From the NCBI GenBank assembly GCA_003260075.1, contig QLIY01000665.1, positions 17,284 through 81,283 on the forward strand: a DNA stretch of 64,000 nucleotides. The letters are read 5' to 3'. The position numbers and the translations under genes are program-made. This DNA comes from Phallusia mammillata. Lineage: Eukaryota; Chordata; Ascidiacea; Phlebobranchia; Ascidiidae. Positions 1-11,408 of the stretch are shown here, in pieces. The first letter of the stretch is position 1. Each line of letters opens with the position of its first letter. The notes beneath the pieces are model-generated. The model saw nothing but the letters and a program-made list of their open reading frames with translations. It was not told where the DNA came from and did not search any database.

Positions 1-262
1 AAGCAACGCAGATGTAGAAGAGAACTTGACACGTGAGTAATTTTGTTTTGTTCAAGAGACAAATAAAGAAGATCTTTTAACGCAAATATACAGTTTGGAA
101 TTGTTGTCAATCCGCAATTTTTCATAAGAAGGACCTGCAAACATATCGAAAAAACGGAGAATGGATTAAAAACCACGACAATTACAGTATGTCTACTACA
201 AGACTAATTATAACTAGGCTACAGTGTGCAGTGTGACTAGGCTACAGCGTTTTATAAAATAC

Positions 263-1398
263 CTGTAAATATTCAAGAGAAGATAAGTCTAGGAGAGGCT
301 CCTCTAGTGGATTGTCATCAAGACACAAAACACGGAGTTTTTGCAAATCGCTAACCTCTTGAGGTATTTGGCGTAACGAACATCTGTAATTAAATTGAAA
401 ACATATTTTTTTAGTGGGTTGCAAAAAATTCGCTTACTTTAATTGACTTACCGGCCAATATTGAGGTATTGCAAACGTGAAAAATGTCTCAACGAACTAA
501 AATTATGCAAATTTAAGTTGTTGTTCAACTCCAACGCTAAAAGGGAAGCAGCCTGAGGGGGAAGTCTGTGGATTAAACACAAAAATTGTTTGTTACTTTA
601 ATGCACCAAAACGTAACTAAAATAAATTGCCATTTTTTTGAAATTCATGAAAAATGATTAAAGTACATAACTTGCAGGAAAAAAATACAAATCGTATAAG
701 TTAAGCTTTAAAATAGTTCAAACAAAAATTCCAGGTTTTGTTGTTAATCCGAGCTGTAAAACATACCTTACTACGTTGCAATTTTTTATTATCGCGACGC
801 GCAAATGTGGCAATTGTTCCAGGATAGTGACGTCAGACAGCAGATCGTTACTGTCCAGTCGAATCGCTTGAAAATCAGTCACCTGAAGAATGGCCAAAGG
901 AACTTCCTTAATTTTCTTCTTCTTTAGGTCAAGAGTTCTACAGTATGACAAAGAGTGTCCTATTAAAACATGTAAAATAAACTTGCATCTCTCTTATCTG
1001 TTTGATAACACTTTGACTCGACCCAAAACAATGTGTACAGGTTACAGTAAACAAGCAAGAACATTTGGACCAAACTAACCTAAATGTGATTTTCGTTTCA
1101 GGTCCAATCACCCAAGTCCTTTTCGATATAAGAGACTTTAACATCTTCACATTGAATTTGTGTGACTTGAATTGAGTGCTGTCTAATTGACCGTTTGAAA
1201 TCTGTGTGTTTCCTGGTGCAGTAGATGAATGTCCTCCACATATGACACAAAGCTTTTCTTTGCACTTGGCACAGTCTTGGTCAAAATCCTTTGCACGCTT
1301 TGACTCGAGGCGTCGTATGGCTTTTAATCTGCACGTCATCGTCACTTGCGTCGCATGACTTACAAAAACAGCATGTATTCAATTTTTTTGGGTTGCAA
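263..1398 (-). CDS. Leucine-rich-repeat protein, 3' partial
   Basis: Four exons with consistent phases read on the minus strand: 1398-1364, 1328-1137, 937-767 and 383-263, the gene continuing past the left window edge. The last two exons encode leucine-rich repeats, with LxxLxLxxN-type periodicity (for example LRVLCLDDNPL), preceded by a Lys-rich stretch LDLKKKKIKEVP. The second exon carries a small Cys-rich patch (CAKCKEKLCVICGG) that could bind metal, but I do not recognise a named domain. The donor at 1137 is non-consensus (GTCTCT) and was chosen because it is the only one that keeps phase with the next exon; a stronger-looking GTGATT donor at 1112 breaks the frame. The start codon was not found. 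LRR proteins usually mediate protein-protein contacts; no specific function is claimed. Confidence 0.6.
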
Positions 1399-2011
1399 CT
1401 GTAAATTTCAAATTCGAATAGTTTAGTTTGGAAATGAATTGCTTTCAAAGGGCACTTGCACAAAAAGCCACTACTGCTTGAGTAAAACTTTAGTAGGGAT
1501 ATGGGTTACAGTTCCATAGGGGTTAATCGTCTTAATGGGCGTTTTCCTTACAACAGCACAGCTACAACAACCCCCTGATACATGGAGCTTAAGAGTTTTG
1601 GCAAAACAAAAAATTCACACAACAAACCATAGGCTCCATTCAAATCTTGACAAAGTCATTTTTGACGTAAGAGCTTAACTGAACTTTGACTGAATCTGTC
1701 CAACCCGACTAAATGAATGATTGGAAAGAAAAACTTTTTTATGAGCGGTCGCGGACACATATTTATGCGGCAGTGCATAAACTGTGTGTATTGCCCCCCC
1801 CCCTTTGTGGTTATCTGGTTGGAACATTTGTATTGGCACGGTTCCTACAGTATTTACAGACGGTAAAAACATATCTAGATTTTATAGTCCCCCCCCCCTT
1901 TTTTTTAAATAAAATAAAAATAAAGCATGACAATGTATGTCGCAAACAGTTAAGAAGCAAATCGTTGAGTTCAATTTACAAATTTTAAGTTTAAAGTGAG
2001 AAATTAAATCT

Positions 2012-2355
2012 AAATTTTAGGAAAGTATTGACGGGATAGTATAGAAAATCTTATTTCTTGTTCACGGTGATCTGTTAACAAAAACAATGGGCACATTTTC
2101 TGGCGGAGGTGAAATAACTTAATGCAACCGTCAGATGGAAAAATATGGCGTATGTATAGTGATGTATATGGTAAGCATACCCCCCCCCCAAATTTTAGGA
2201 AAGTATTGACGGGATAGTATAGAAAATCTTATTTCTTATTCACGGTGATCTGTAAACAAAAACAATGGGCACACTTTCTGGCGGTGGTGAAATAACTTAG
2301 GCAACCGTCAGATCGAAAAATATGGCGTATGTATAGTGATGTATATGGTAAGCAT
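2012..2355. repeat. C10-bridged direct near-duplication
   Basis: A copy at 2012-2178 is followed by a short C10 run (2180-2189) and by a second copy at 2190-2355. The copies share both end points and differ by scattered substitutions and small indels, as two alleles would. Confidence 0.9.
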
Positions 2356-2494
2356 CTGTGTCAAAGATTCAACGTTTTCTCAAACTATATTTATTTGAAC
2401 GACATTATTCCCATGTGGCCCCAAATGACTGACAAAGCAGCCAGTGACCCGGATTAATGTGACTATCTTATCGATTACATCACTCTTCTATTTA

Positions 2495-2672
2495 CTCAAG
2501 AGCAGTAAATCCAGTCGTTAATTAAAATATTGATTATCGGCCTTCACTTTTCCATTTTTAACAATTTGACTTCGAAGTGGCACCCCCCCCCCTCAAGAGC
2601 AGTAAATCCAGTCGTTAATTAAAATATTGATTATCGGCCTCCACTTTTCCATTTTTAACAATTCGAAGTGGC
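2495..2672. repeat. C10-bridged direct near-duplication
   Basis: Copies at about 2495-2582 and 2592-2672 are separated by a C10 run. The second copy lacks a few bases (TTGACT region) present in the first and carries one C/T difference. Confidence 0.9.
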
Positions 2673-2787
2673 GCCTGGCTAACCTGGGCCTTACGTCACA
2701 AACTGCTAAACTACTAAAACTAAAAACCTTTTTACACAAAAACCACTAGCTGTTTTAGTCCCAACTATTCTAAGGCGAAATCGGTGT

Positions 2788-2918
2788 GTCACAAGTACAG
2801 GAAAACGAGCTTGGTGAAAAGAGTGCCCCCCCCCCAATCTAATTTAAAAAACCGAAAAAAGATCTAGTTGTCCAAGTCTGGTCACAAGTACAGGAAAACG
2901 AGCTTGGTGAAAAGAGTC
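2788..2918. repeat. C10-bridged direct duplication with extra spacer
   Basis: A 37-bp segment at 2788-2824 recurs at 2881-2918. Between them are a C10 run (2826-2835) and 45 bp of other sequence, so one allele probably carries an insertion. Confidence 0.85.
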
Positions 2919-5900
2919 ACGACAAAGCACGCAAGTTAGCTACAAAATCAGTAGAGATGCACTGAAGCGGCTTAATTTTGACTCGCCAAAACCTATAATT
3001 TGGCTGTTTTGCCGAATAAGTCCGACCGAATCAACCGAATCATTTATGACGTCACGTTACACTTTTGACATAAAAACGTAAGATTTTCTGCTAGGCAAAC
3101 GGTGGAATTAAGCGGAACAGTGTTTCATTATCATTTTCGTCCTGTTGATTGTAAAGTTGTCCAGACCGTCGTTGCCATTTTGCAACAAATACTGCAACCT
3201 TTTGTTTGGAGTGGGCAAAACGATAAAATGCTTTAAAAATTTTAATAAGCTTAGTTGACACGAATTTAGTTATTGTTCAGTTGAAAAAGGTTGTGTGTAA
3301 CCTAATTTAGGCACAAAATATACGTTTTACGCTTGCACATTGTGTAGGTGAAATATTCTGTTTCGGCCGAAACCGAGTCTTTGTAAAATCGGCTGATTCA
3401 GCGGAATGACTTCGGTAAAGCGAATATTTAGTAGGCTACATCACTAAGAATTAGTTCGTACAATATGGCCAATATACAGCTACAACATTTCAAACAACGC
3501 TGTTTGCTTCAACCGAACAATCAAAATCCACGTCGGAGAGATTTGCCCTCTTTCTTGCCTCAACCTGCACATTATATTTACTGCTTTACTGCACTATTTT
3601 AGAATACTATTTCAATGCGACACAGGTATCTGACAGCAAATGATAACGGGTTTAAAATAAGCACTAAATTTAGAAAACATCAGAAACAACATGTCTAGGC
3701 TACGTCAGCATGTGCTGCGGTATTGTTTTCCAGAGGCAAGACTAAACAGAAATCACGAAGTGGAAAATGCAACTTTGTTAAATTTTCGTAAATATGCTTC
3801 TCTGTTCTCGTGTTATGAAATTTCTCTGTTATGAAACCAAGAATGTTTGACCCTACGCATGATATCATAAACTTTATAAACTGCAAGAAACTGTAAAGCT
3901 TTTCGTTTTGTTCGCTAAACCCAACAGACAAGATCAAACAAAACCTGCGGGTGTGTACAACGCTTCACATATCGCCATCGATGCATATTTTATAAGCAAA
4001 GCAATTTGTAGTTCATAACGTACACCTGGTTGTGATCTTATCAAATATTCACAGCTGTCTGATGCTTATCATTTGCAAGATTCGAGCAAGAAGGCCTACA
4101 AAGCCGCGGTAACTATATCTGATTAACTGCTTCCGAGACGATTCAAAGCCTTGCTGGCAATAGAAGTCTTTCAGTTCAAACTAAAAATACTCAAGAATCT
4201 TGCAAATTCGGTTTGGCCGCCTTTAAAAATCCCTGTTTCTCGGTTTTCCCAAAGGACCGTCCTGGACTCGAAATTGCTTTTGCGACTTGTAATTCCCGAA
4301 CTTTTTCACCTGCGGTGTGGTAAGGTCGTACTTCGCACTCATTAATTGAAATTCAATCAATTTTAATCAAGCACCGTTTGACGAAGGCAACTGGCCAATA
4401 CCAATCAATTTCCGTTGATAGTTTTTTTCAAACGATTACTTTTTATTACTTTAATAAGACTCCAAAGAAACAATGTGTTTTCCGTGAGTTTTCTGCTAAA
4501 AATGTGTATCACAGTTTTCACATTTAGGTTCACTACTTTCAACAATGAGGCCGATACAATTTATATGCAACACTTAGATATACGCAAGGTTTCCATAGCG
4601 TTCTTTTTATCATCTGGTATTTCTGTAAAGCACAACGTCTAAGAAAACGTGACTGTTCTTATTTTTGAATTTCGGTTTTGTTATATTACCGTCAAAACTG
4701 TTTGGGTGAGGATCAACATCCCTCAACATCCCGCTTGTCTGATCAATAATAGCTCCAGTCCATGAACCCGAGTAACGTGGGTATGCCGAATCGAAAGCCT
4801 CATTAATTATTACGCCTTGTGACAAAAAGGAGAATGGGTAAGGTAAATCTTAATTTTATGCCGCAACGTTGGAACAATAAACCCGATCGATTCCGTTTGT
4901 TATAATAACTTACGAATTATTTATGACAGTATTTTTATAGTCAGGGTGTCAATAGTCCGGAGATGTAATCATACGTTTTTTAATCATTGCCTCCTTGTCA
5001 GTCAAATTTGTGGACCGGATTAAGGTAGCCCAATTGCAACGACAAAAGAACTGTCAGACCGGTTGAAGCCAGGACTGTCATCGTTTTTTCGCAACATCAA
5101 AGGTTCAGCCAAGCATACATGTTTTTGTGGTGGCTGAATAACATAATCAAGATTTTTACTTTTAGTTGTCATGAAAGCATCACAACAGATTTTTACCAAT
5201 TGGTTGATCAAATACCCAAATGATACACTCTGGCATATAACATGCAAATAGTTAATTTGGAGTAAAAATATTTTGGAAAAACACAAAGGGGTCAATATAA
5301 CATTGAACTTCCTAAACTTCCTAAAGAAACTTATTGTTTGACGTTTTTTAACTAGATAACAAATTTAAATGACTCCCTTCTGAAATTTGGTTGAATCTGT
5401 GGGGATTGGGCTTAAGAAAATTAAATTAAACTTGAAATTCGATTTAGTTCTGTGCCTCTCTCGTCTGCGTGCCTTGGGTCTGGCTTGCTCCATGCAGCAA
5501 CAATCAAAACATCCATTTGCGCGAAAAATTAGGTCAAAAAGGCGGAAGGAATCTGTCTTGGTCAATTTTGGTGCATACCCAGGCCCAGCTGCTATAGCGA
5601 TGTTTATGTACCGCAACTATCTTTCAAAATGTAATTTAATGCCATGAGTAAATATGCATCTAGTATTATGGCCGAATGGTCACAATAGCGCTATCACATG
5701 ACATCCACTAGTGATAGATGGGTGAAATGGCTACAGAAATAACACTCAAATGTTCTGGGACCCTGTTTCCCCCACTACAAACATACCAGGCACTTAAAAC
5801 TATACAAATATCAATTTAACTACATAGGTTGACTTTCTGTGATAACTATCTGGTGAATATTTGAGTTGGAACATTTAGGAAAAAAGTTGCACGACAACAA

Positions 5901-6327
5901 TTAAGCCCCTAAATGTAATTTTGAAACCAAGCTGATGTACTGCGGCCCAAGAAAAATTGAGAGAAAGGGTTAGTCCGGGCTTATGCAAATGCGGACTAAT
6001 TTTGCAATGCAGCAATTGTACATGCACCTGAACTATAAGAGAAAGCAAATATAGTTACAAACCAGCAAGCCTTTGGTAGTTACAAATTAACAAGCCAGGC
6101 TTCGAAGGTTAGTTACAAATTAACCAGCCAGACATTCTAAATAGGCTTTTGCTTTGCCAATATCACGTACTACATAAAAGTCAGTTTTACAAGTCACACA
6201 GAAAAAGCGCACAAGATTCGTATTTTATTTTGTAAAACGAAATGGTTTAAATAGGCCATGTAAAATACAAAATGTGAAGAAAATGTTTTGAAGACTCAAT
6301 GTGTGGATACATGTCCAAAACCTTTCA

Positions 6328-8264
6328 TTAGCCTTTAGCAAGTGTCTTACACATCCCAAGGTGAGGATGAAGCCAACAATGCACTGAAAGAAGACGAGAA
6401 GGATCTTTTTTGTTTGAAAAAGTCATGTTAGAAGGAGGAAGATTAATGTTTTGTCGGCGGGAATAACTCAAAGTTCCCTGCAAACACACAACAAGCTGAA
6501 AATTTATGTCTAACGTACAAAAGCTTTCTTACGGCATTTAAAATCTCCGTTTCAGTTAGGTCCTTGAGTTTTTCGATGTGAGAATGCAAAGACGATGATT
6601 CAGACATCCTAATATTCAACAGATTTGTGATTATGAATCCCACTGTGCAATCGTCGCTATTCAAGGCTTTGTGGCAGGCATGGACAAATTTTCCATTGCT
6701 GGGTATAAAAATAGGTTTGGTTTGAGCAAACATGAATCATCGTAGTGTTTAGATATTGGCAATGTAAAGGAAGAATAATACATAGCAGTTTTGCTAGCAG
6801 AAAAAACGCAATCTTATTTTTATTGACTCATTTCAAACACAGTCGTTATACTTACCCGCATATAGGAGCCATTTTGTTAGCCAGGGGCCGTGTGATGCAA
6901 TATCCAGCGCCACCTGTTCCAAAAATGTATTTCCCCTTCCTTCGATGCTTTAAAATAGGAAAAGTAATAAAACGTCATTTATTAACAAAAAACACACACC
7001 AAAAAAACAGTAGGTTAACCGTTGTGGAACTATATACAACAGTGGTTCTCAAACTTTTTCATTATTTTATTCAAAAACGGACCCTTTGCCATTATTTAGA
7101 GGGCTCGCGGTCCTTAAGCCTGAATGTGTAGTTTAGAAAAACGAAAGTTGATTGCAGGATTTTAGCCATTAATGCAAAATTGCGCATAACAATGATCCAA
7201 AGACAGCATCTGACATCACAGAAAAGACAAAAAACATAACCATTGTGCGCGAACATTTTCATTTTTGTCAGTTGTTACGCAATAAAGGCTATTGTTTAGC
7301 AATATGGTAGACAATCGATTCTCAATTCTACTTTGATTTAAACTTATTCAGTGGCACAAACTTTCGCCAAATAAGATTATAGAATTACTTTAACCTTTTC
7401 GCGGTCCCCCCAAAATTGCCTCACGGACCCCGAAAGGACCGCGGACCCCAGTTTGAGACCCGCTGATATACAAGAAAGGCGCTTTAATTGTCTGTGTACA
7501 AAAGCACCGACTTCTTTTAATTCAGCTGTTTTTGTAAAATATACTGTACACGCAAAAAATGTTTAAATTAAAACATAACAATATAACCAACAGTCACCCA
7601 GAAAAACGGACGGCTTCGCCGACCGACGTAAACTGTGTCGTTCCACAAATGATGATTTAAAATCTCTACAAGTCTGTCAACGTTTACGTAGTTGTCGTCA
7701 TCCACGTGACACCACCACCTACAACAAGCGAGATTTACAAGCATGCAAGGTAAAGATTAACGACACGGTTTGAAAAGAGTTGACTCCGAAAACTGCCGAA
7801 GCCAAACATTAGAGCAAAAAGCAAACAAGTTTTGCCAAACAAGTAAATTATCGCAAAGTTATATTTCATGGGTGTTTATTTCTTTGCTTTCATTTTCGAA
7901 TATATTTCAGCTACAGTAGCTGCGTAAATTCAAGCAATGCTGATTTTGGTTTTGACCCTAATTGAAGTTTGAGTACTTTTTGCTTGATGATAGAAAGAGG
8001 TCGAACTCCACTCCCGTCTTGCAGCATAAATGATCCCTGGATAAACAGAAAAGGCGAGCTTTAAAAAAAGTTTCGTAGCTACGGGCTCTTATGGAAGCTT
8101 ACTTTGCGTGCGTTGGACCACATGTCGTGTTCACAAGTCTGTTTCCTGAAATCAAAGATAAAATGTTGCAAAATCAGAGGTAAACAGTCTACATTTTCTT
8201 GTACAATACATTTACCTGTTTTCTTTTGATAAGTAGGGTCATTTTCATCGGTTACGATAAACAC
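6328..8264 (-). CDS. fng: Fringe-type beta-1,3-N-acetylglucosaminyltransferase (copy A), 5' partial
   Basis: Seven exons in phase: 8264-8216, 8145-8103, 8036-7977, 7718-7598, 6947-6856, 6698-6533, 6477-6328 (TAA). Fringe is a Golgi GT31 enzyme that extends O-fucose on Notch EGF repeats. Family hallmarks in order are FIVTDE, the VNTTCGPTHA stretch, the donor-binding HVDDDNYVN motif, FGTGGAGYCITRPLA, SDDCTVGFI, LHSHIEKL and a C-terminal Cys-rich tail (HCWLHPHLGMC). The CHVDDDNYVN and GTGGAGYC motifs separate fringe from other GT31 enzymes. The N-terminal exons (cytosolic tail, membrane anchor, first catalytic part) are not recognisable upstream. A minus-strand AATAAA lies at 6225-6230, about 100 nt after the stop. 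An hAT-type element (7040-7465) sits in the intron before the FGTGGAG exon. Confidence 0.85.
7040..7465. mobile_element. hAT-type non-autonomous element, family 1
   Basis: The 426-bp element begins CAGTGGTTCTCAAAC and ends GTTTGAGACCCGCTG, an imperfect terminal inverted repeat. It is flanked by a perfect 8-bp direct repeat ATATACAA (7032-7039 and 7466-7473), the duplication size of hAT transposons. It encodes nothing recognisable and lies in an intron of fringe copy A. Related copies are at 17063-17313 and 29893-30314. Confidence 0.9.
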
Positions 8265-9623
8265 CTGCAAAAGATTTTGTTTTATTTTTCCGTTAATTTT
8301 GCTGCTTTTTTAAAGTTGTATTGTTCGCCAATTTTGTTGTATTGTACAACCCTGTTTTATGCTTGCAACGTGGCTGGTGATGTGTAATTTTAACAGTGTG
8401 TGACTGCTACTTCCTAAGTTTGCCAGCGCGGTTTAGTGCAAGTGTCATTCCGACAAGTTCGACCGTTTTAAATCAACACCACTGTGGAAATTTGTAATAC
8501 TACATCAAACTTTGTTAGTCCAGTGCGCTCGAAATATTACTTGAAGCATTGGTTTCCAACCAGTGGTTTGTAAGGTTGGCACGCGAGGTGGTTTTTCATG
8601 GCAAATATACCCTAGGGTTATTATTTTAAAGGTGATGCAATTTAATCTTTATGACAGCATTTTGAAACTTGCACGTAGTAAGTCACATGTCTAGTCACTT
8701 GATAGACGAACTTGCATTCTTTCATGAAATACACATTTAGCAAATTTCTTTCCGTTGAGCTTTTGTGCAATCTACATTCTACAAAATATGCGGCCCTTGC
8801 GTGTCATTTTTAATGTTATCCGGCCCGCTGTGAAAGAAAGTTTGTGGACATTTGGCGTTATCAGCTTCGAACAGATGGTCTGTTACGCCATAAGGTGTAT
8901 AATAACTAGAGTAGATATCTCTTTGTTGCTTCGTAAAGCGTATCGAATAATTACAAAAGACCTGTATACTTGTTCGTGTTCACGAAAATGGCAAGTCAAA
9001 GCAGCTGCAAGAAACTTTAGTCCAGTGCTCCGCAACCGGTGTGCCGCTAGACGATGCTGGGTGTGCCGCCGGTGTGGCCCTCGGAGGGTTTTTGTGCGGC
9101 CCGCGAACTAACTGTTAAATTTTAGGTGTTAACTTCAGGTGGAATATCCTGTCAGACCACCGATTTTGAGAAACATTCATTCTTTATTAGTAATGGCTAG
9201 AAATAAATGCGACGTTTTAATCGTATGATGGAAATAGTCCCTCCTGTTGAAATCAGCAATTCCAATTGTTGCGTCATATTTTTTTAATTTTCGTCATTGT
9301 ATTCCATTATTTTCACACAGTAGCCTATTGCACTTGTTTTTTTTAATTTGCTACACTGTATATCTGTTTCTTGTTTATTGCATTACAAATGTTTTATGTA
9401 CATGAAATGGCATAAACGCACAACATGTTAAGCACATAATATTTTTGTTCATATTACTTTTACAAAAAAGCTCCAATAGTACGGCCCTATACTAACGTAA
9501 AAAAGTTTTTTCAAATCGCATTTTTGATTCGAGTGTGCCGCCGAACATTTAAAGCTTGCATGGTGCGACGTAGCTATAGAGCTTCTTTGGTTGATAGCCC
9601 GAACTGATCACCATATGTAAGTA
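8265..9623. other. Gene-free stretch with degenerate transposon-like sequence
   Basis: No exon was recognised. Sequence resembling hAT ends occurs near 8560 (TGGTTTCCAACCAGTGG) and at 9023 (CAGTGCTCCGCAACC), followed by GTGTGCCGCC-type tracts at 9036-9090 and 9533-9545. I could not define both ends or a target duplication, so element boundaries are left open. The missing 5' exons of fringe copy A were looked for here and not found. Confidence 0.35.
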
Positions 9624-11182
9624 TCACGGTAAGGGTCTCCCTTCAGCAAGTGTGTTGCACATTTCCTGGCTGGGATGAAGCCAGCAATGAAGTGAAAGAA
9701 ACCGCGTCGGGTCCATGCGATACGGGAATGTCATCTTGGAGGGAGGAAGCTCCAATGTGTTTTTGTAAGCGAAACTTAACGTTCCCTAAACAAGCAAATG
9801 TTAAACATTTTTCTCACTTATCCGGAGAGATAGGTTTTCGCTGCGCAAAACATTTAAGTGCAAATGCAAAGTTAAATATTACCAAGTGATCTATTTGAAG
9901 TATATGTTTGGTGAGGCAACCGTAAGGGCAAGTGCAAACAAGCCAGTGTCACGTTAGACACGAACTAAGATCTGTTTGTCATTGTTTTGAAGTTAAACGG
10001 GACAAAAGTTCATTCATTCACATTGGCATTAAAACAGTGCTAATATGTGTCACGTTCGCATTTAAAGCACAAATACCCTTTAATTCATTGGGAAAATAGA
10101 TTTGGCTAGCTAGAACGTGTCCGTATGTGATCGTTTGTATCAACAATAAAAGTTTTTCTTGATTATGTCAAACATTTCTTGCCAAATGTAAACAGAGAAG
10201 CTCCAGAAAAACAGTACAAAATTACTACAAAATTATTATTTATTGAGAAATTATTGCCATTTGAAGATTGAAGCAGGTTTTGTGCAAGTCCAAACATGGA
10301 TGCCAAGACGAATTCAAAAGTATTTCACTTACGGCCTCAAGGATGTCAGATACGTTCAACAATTTCAGCTTTTCGATGTGGGAATGTAAAGACATGGATT
10401 CTGATATTTTAAGTTTCAACAAATTTGTAATGATAAATCCTATAGTGCAGTCGTCGGAATTCATAATCAAATGGCAAGCTTCAACAAACGTCCCGTTACT
10501 GAAATTTAATATAACCAAAACATATATAAGAAATAAATATATAACCAAACATATATAGGCTATTTCACTCCTTTCGCTTTAACTGCAGACAACAGGATAG
10601 GCATACGGTTAGTTTGTTTTTCACCGGCCTACGTTTTTTGCCACAATTGCTTTAAACAACCAATTGATGTTTAACTTACCCACAGATTGGAGCCATTTTC
10701 ATTGCCAGCGGACGTGTAATACAATATCCAGCACCACCAGTTCCAAACCAGTATTTTCCTTTTTTCCAATGCTTTTAAACAATGCAAATGCAGTGCGACT
10801 TTTAGGACATTATTTTACAAATTTGTTGTTTTTTGTTTAATTATATAGTTCTAAAATTAAATTAAAGATGTACTCTTTCTTTAAATTAACGGGAGGAAAA
10901 TATTTTTATTGAGGATATTGGTTCTAAATATGGTTACTACTGCAATGTTCTTAAATAATCGTTTTCATTTTGCCATCATTTGCTGCTCTCTACATAAGTA
11001 AAGCTTTCAAATGTAACAATTTTACAACCTATTTTTAAACTTTACGACATAAACCAGAAACCTTGTGAAACGGAACACTCCGTCTTGCAACGTAAACTGT
11101 GTCGTTCCACAAATTGTGATTTAAAATTTCCACTAGTCGGTCGACATTTACGTAGTTGTCGTCATCCACGTGACACCACCAT
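9624..11182 (-). CDS. fng: Fringe-type glycosyltransferase (copy B), only the 3' four exons seen
   Basis: Exons 11182-11062, 10771-10680, 10498-10333 and 9785-9624 (TGA) match the last four exons of copy A; the first three are identical in length (121, 92, 166 nt) and all phases agree. The catalytic HVDDDNYVN, FGTGGAGYCITRPLA, SDDCTIGFI and LHSHIEKL motifs are intact, and the tail ends HCWLHPSQEMC plus a short extension. Exons equivalent to the first three of copy A are absent between 11183 and 11900. Either they lie far upstream beyond the plus-strand gene, or this copy is a 5'-truncated duplicate. The open frame argues that any loss is recent or that the exons are used. A minus-strand AATAAA is at 9374-9379. 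Confidence 0.8.
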
Positions 11183-11267
11183 CTGTGAGAAACAGCTTTG
11201 TGTAAACATGGTGACGCCGGCCATGGAAAAATCAAACACCGTTTTGCCAACCAAGGGCAGAAGTAAC

Positions 11268-11364
11268 TAGAAGGGTGGCTTAGCACATTATTGCATATAC
11301 ACTATAACCTGTTTTGAAACGTTGATATATTCTCTACACTTAATTTAAAATGGGTCCCATATTA
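11268..11364. repeat. Dispersed repeat, copy 1
   Basis: About 95 bp from CTAGAAGGGTGGCTTAGCAC to GGGTCCCATAT recur at 63899-64000 with small differences. It lies just upstream of fringe copy B and may be part of a longer element. Confidence 0.75.
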
Positions 11365-11408
11365 TCCACCATATTTTATAACCTTAGTTGTTTCTGCAGG
11401 CAGAACCC

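Larger units (their letters stand above)
1399..6327. other. Gene-poor stretch
   Basis: I see no convincing gene here. It holds three C-run-bridged near-duplications (2012-2355, 2495-2672, 2788-2918) and two further pure C runs at 1794-1803 and 1891-1900 with no visible duplication beside them. One exon-like reading frame with splice signals lies on the minus strand at 4690-4815 (see findings). Confidence 0.5.

Noticed and set aside
1794-1900. Two C10 runs about 90 bp apart
   Set aside because: Unlike the other C runs I see no duplicated sequence on either side, so they were not counted as bridged duplications.
2950-3440. Possible transposon starting TAGAGATGCACTGA
   Set aside because: The left end resembles some hAT termini but I could not find a matching right end or target duplication.
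5387-5647. 86-codon plus-strand frame, with an antisense 83-codon frame
   Set aside because: No splice context, domain or codon pattern; the two frames overlap each other and look like chance.
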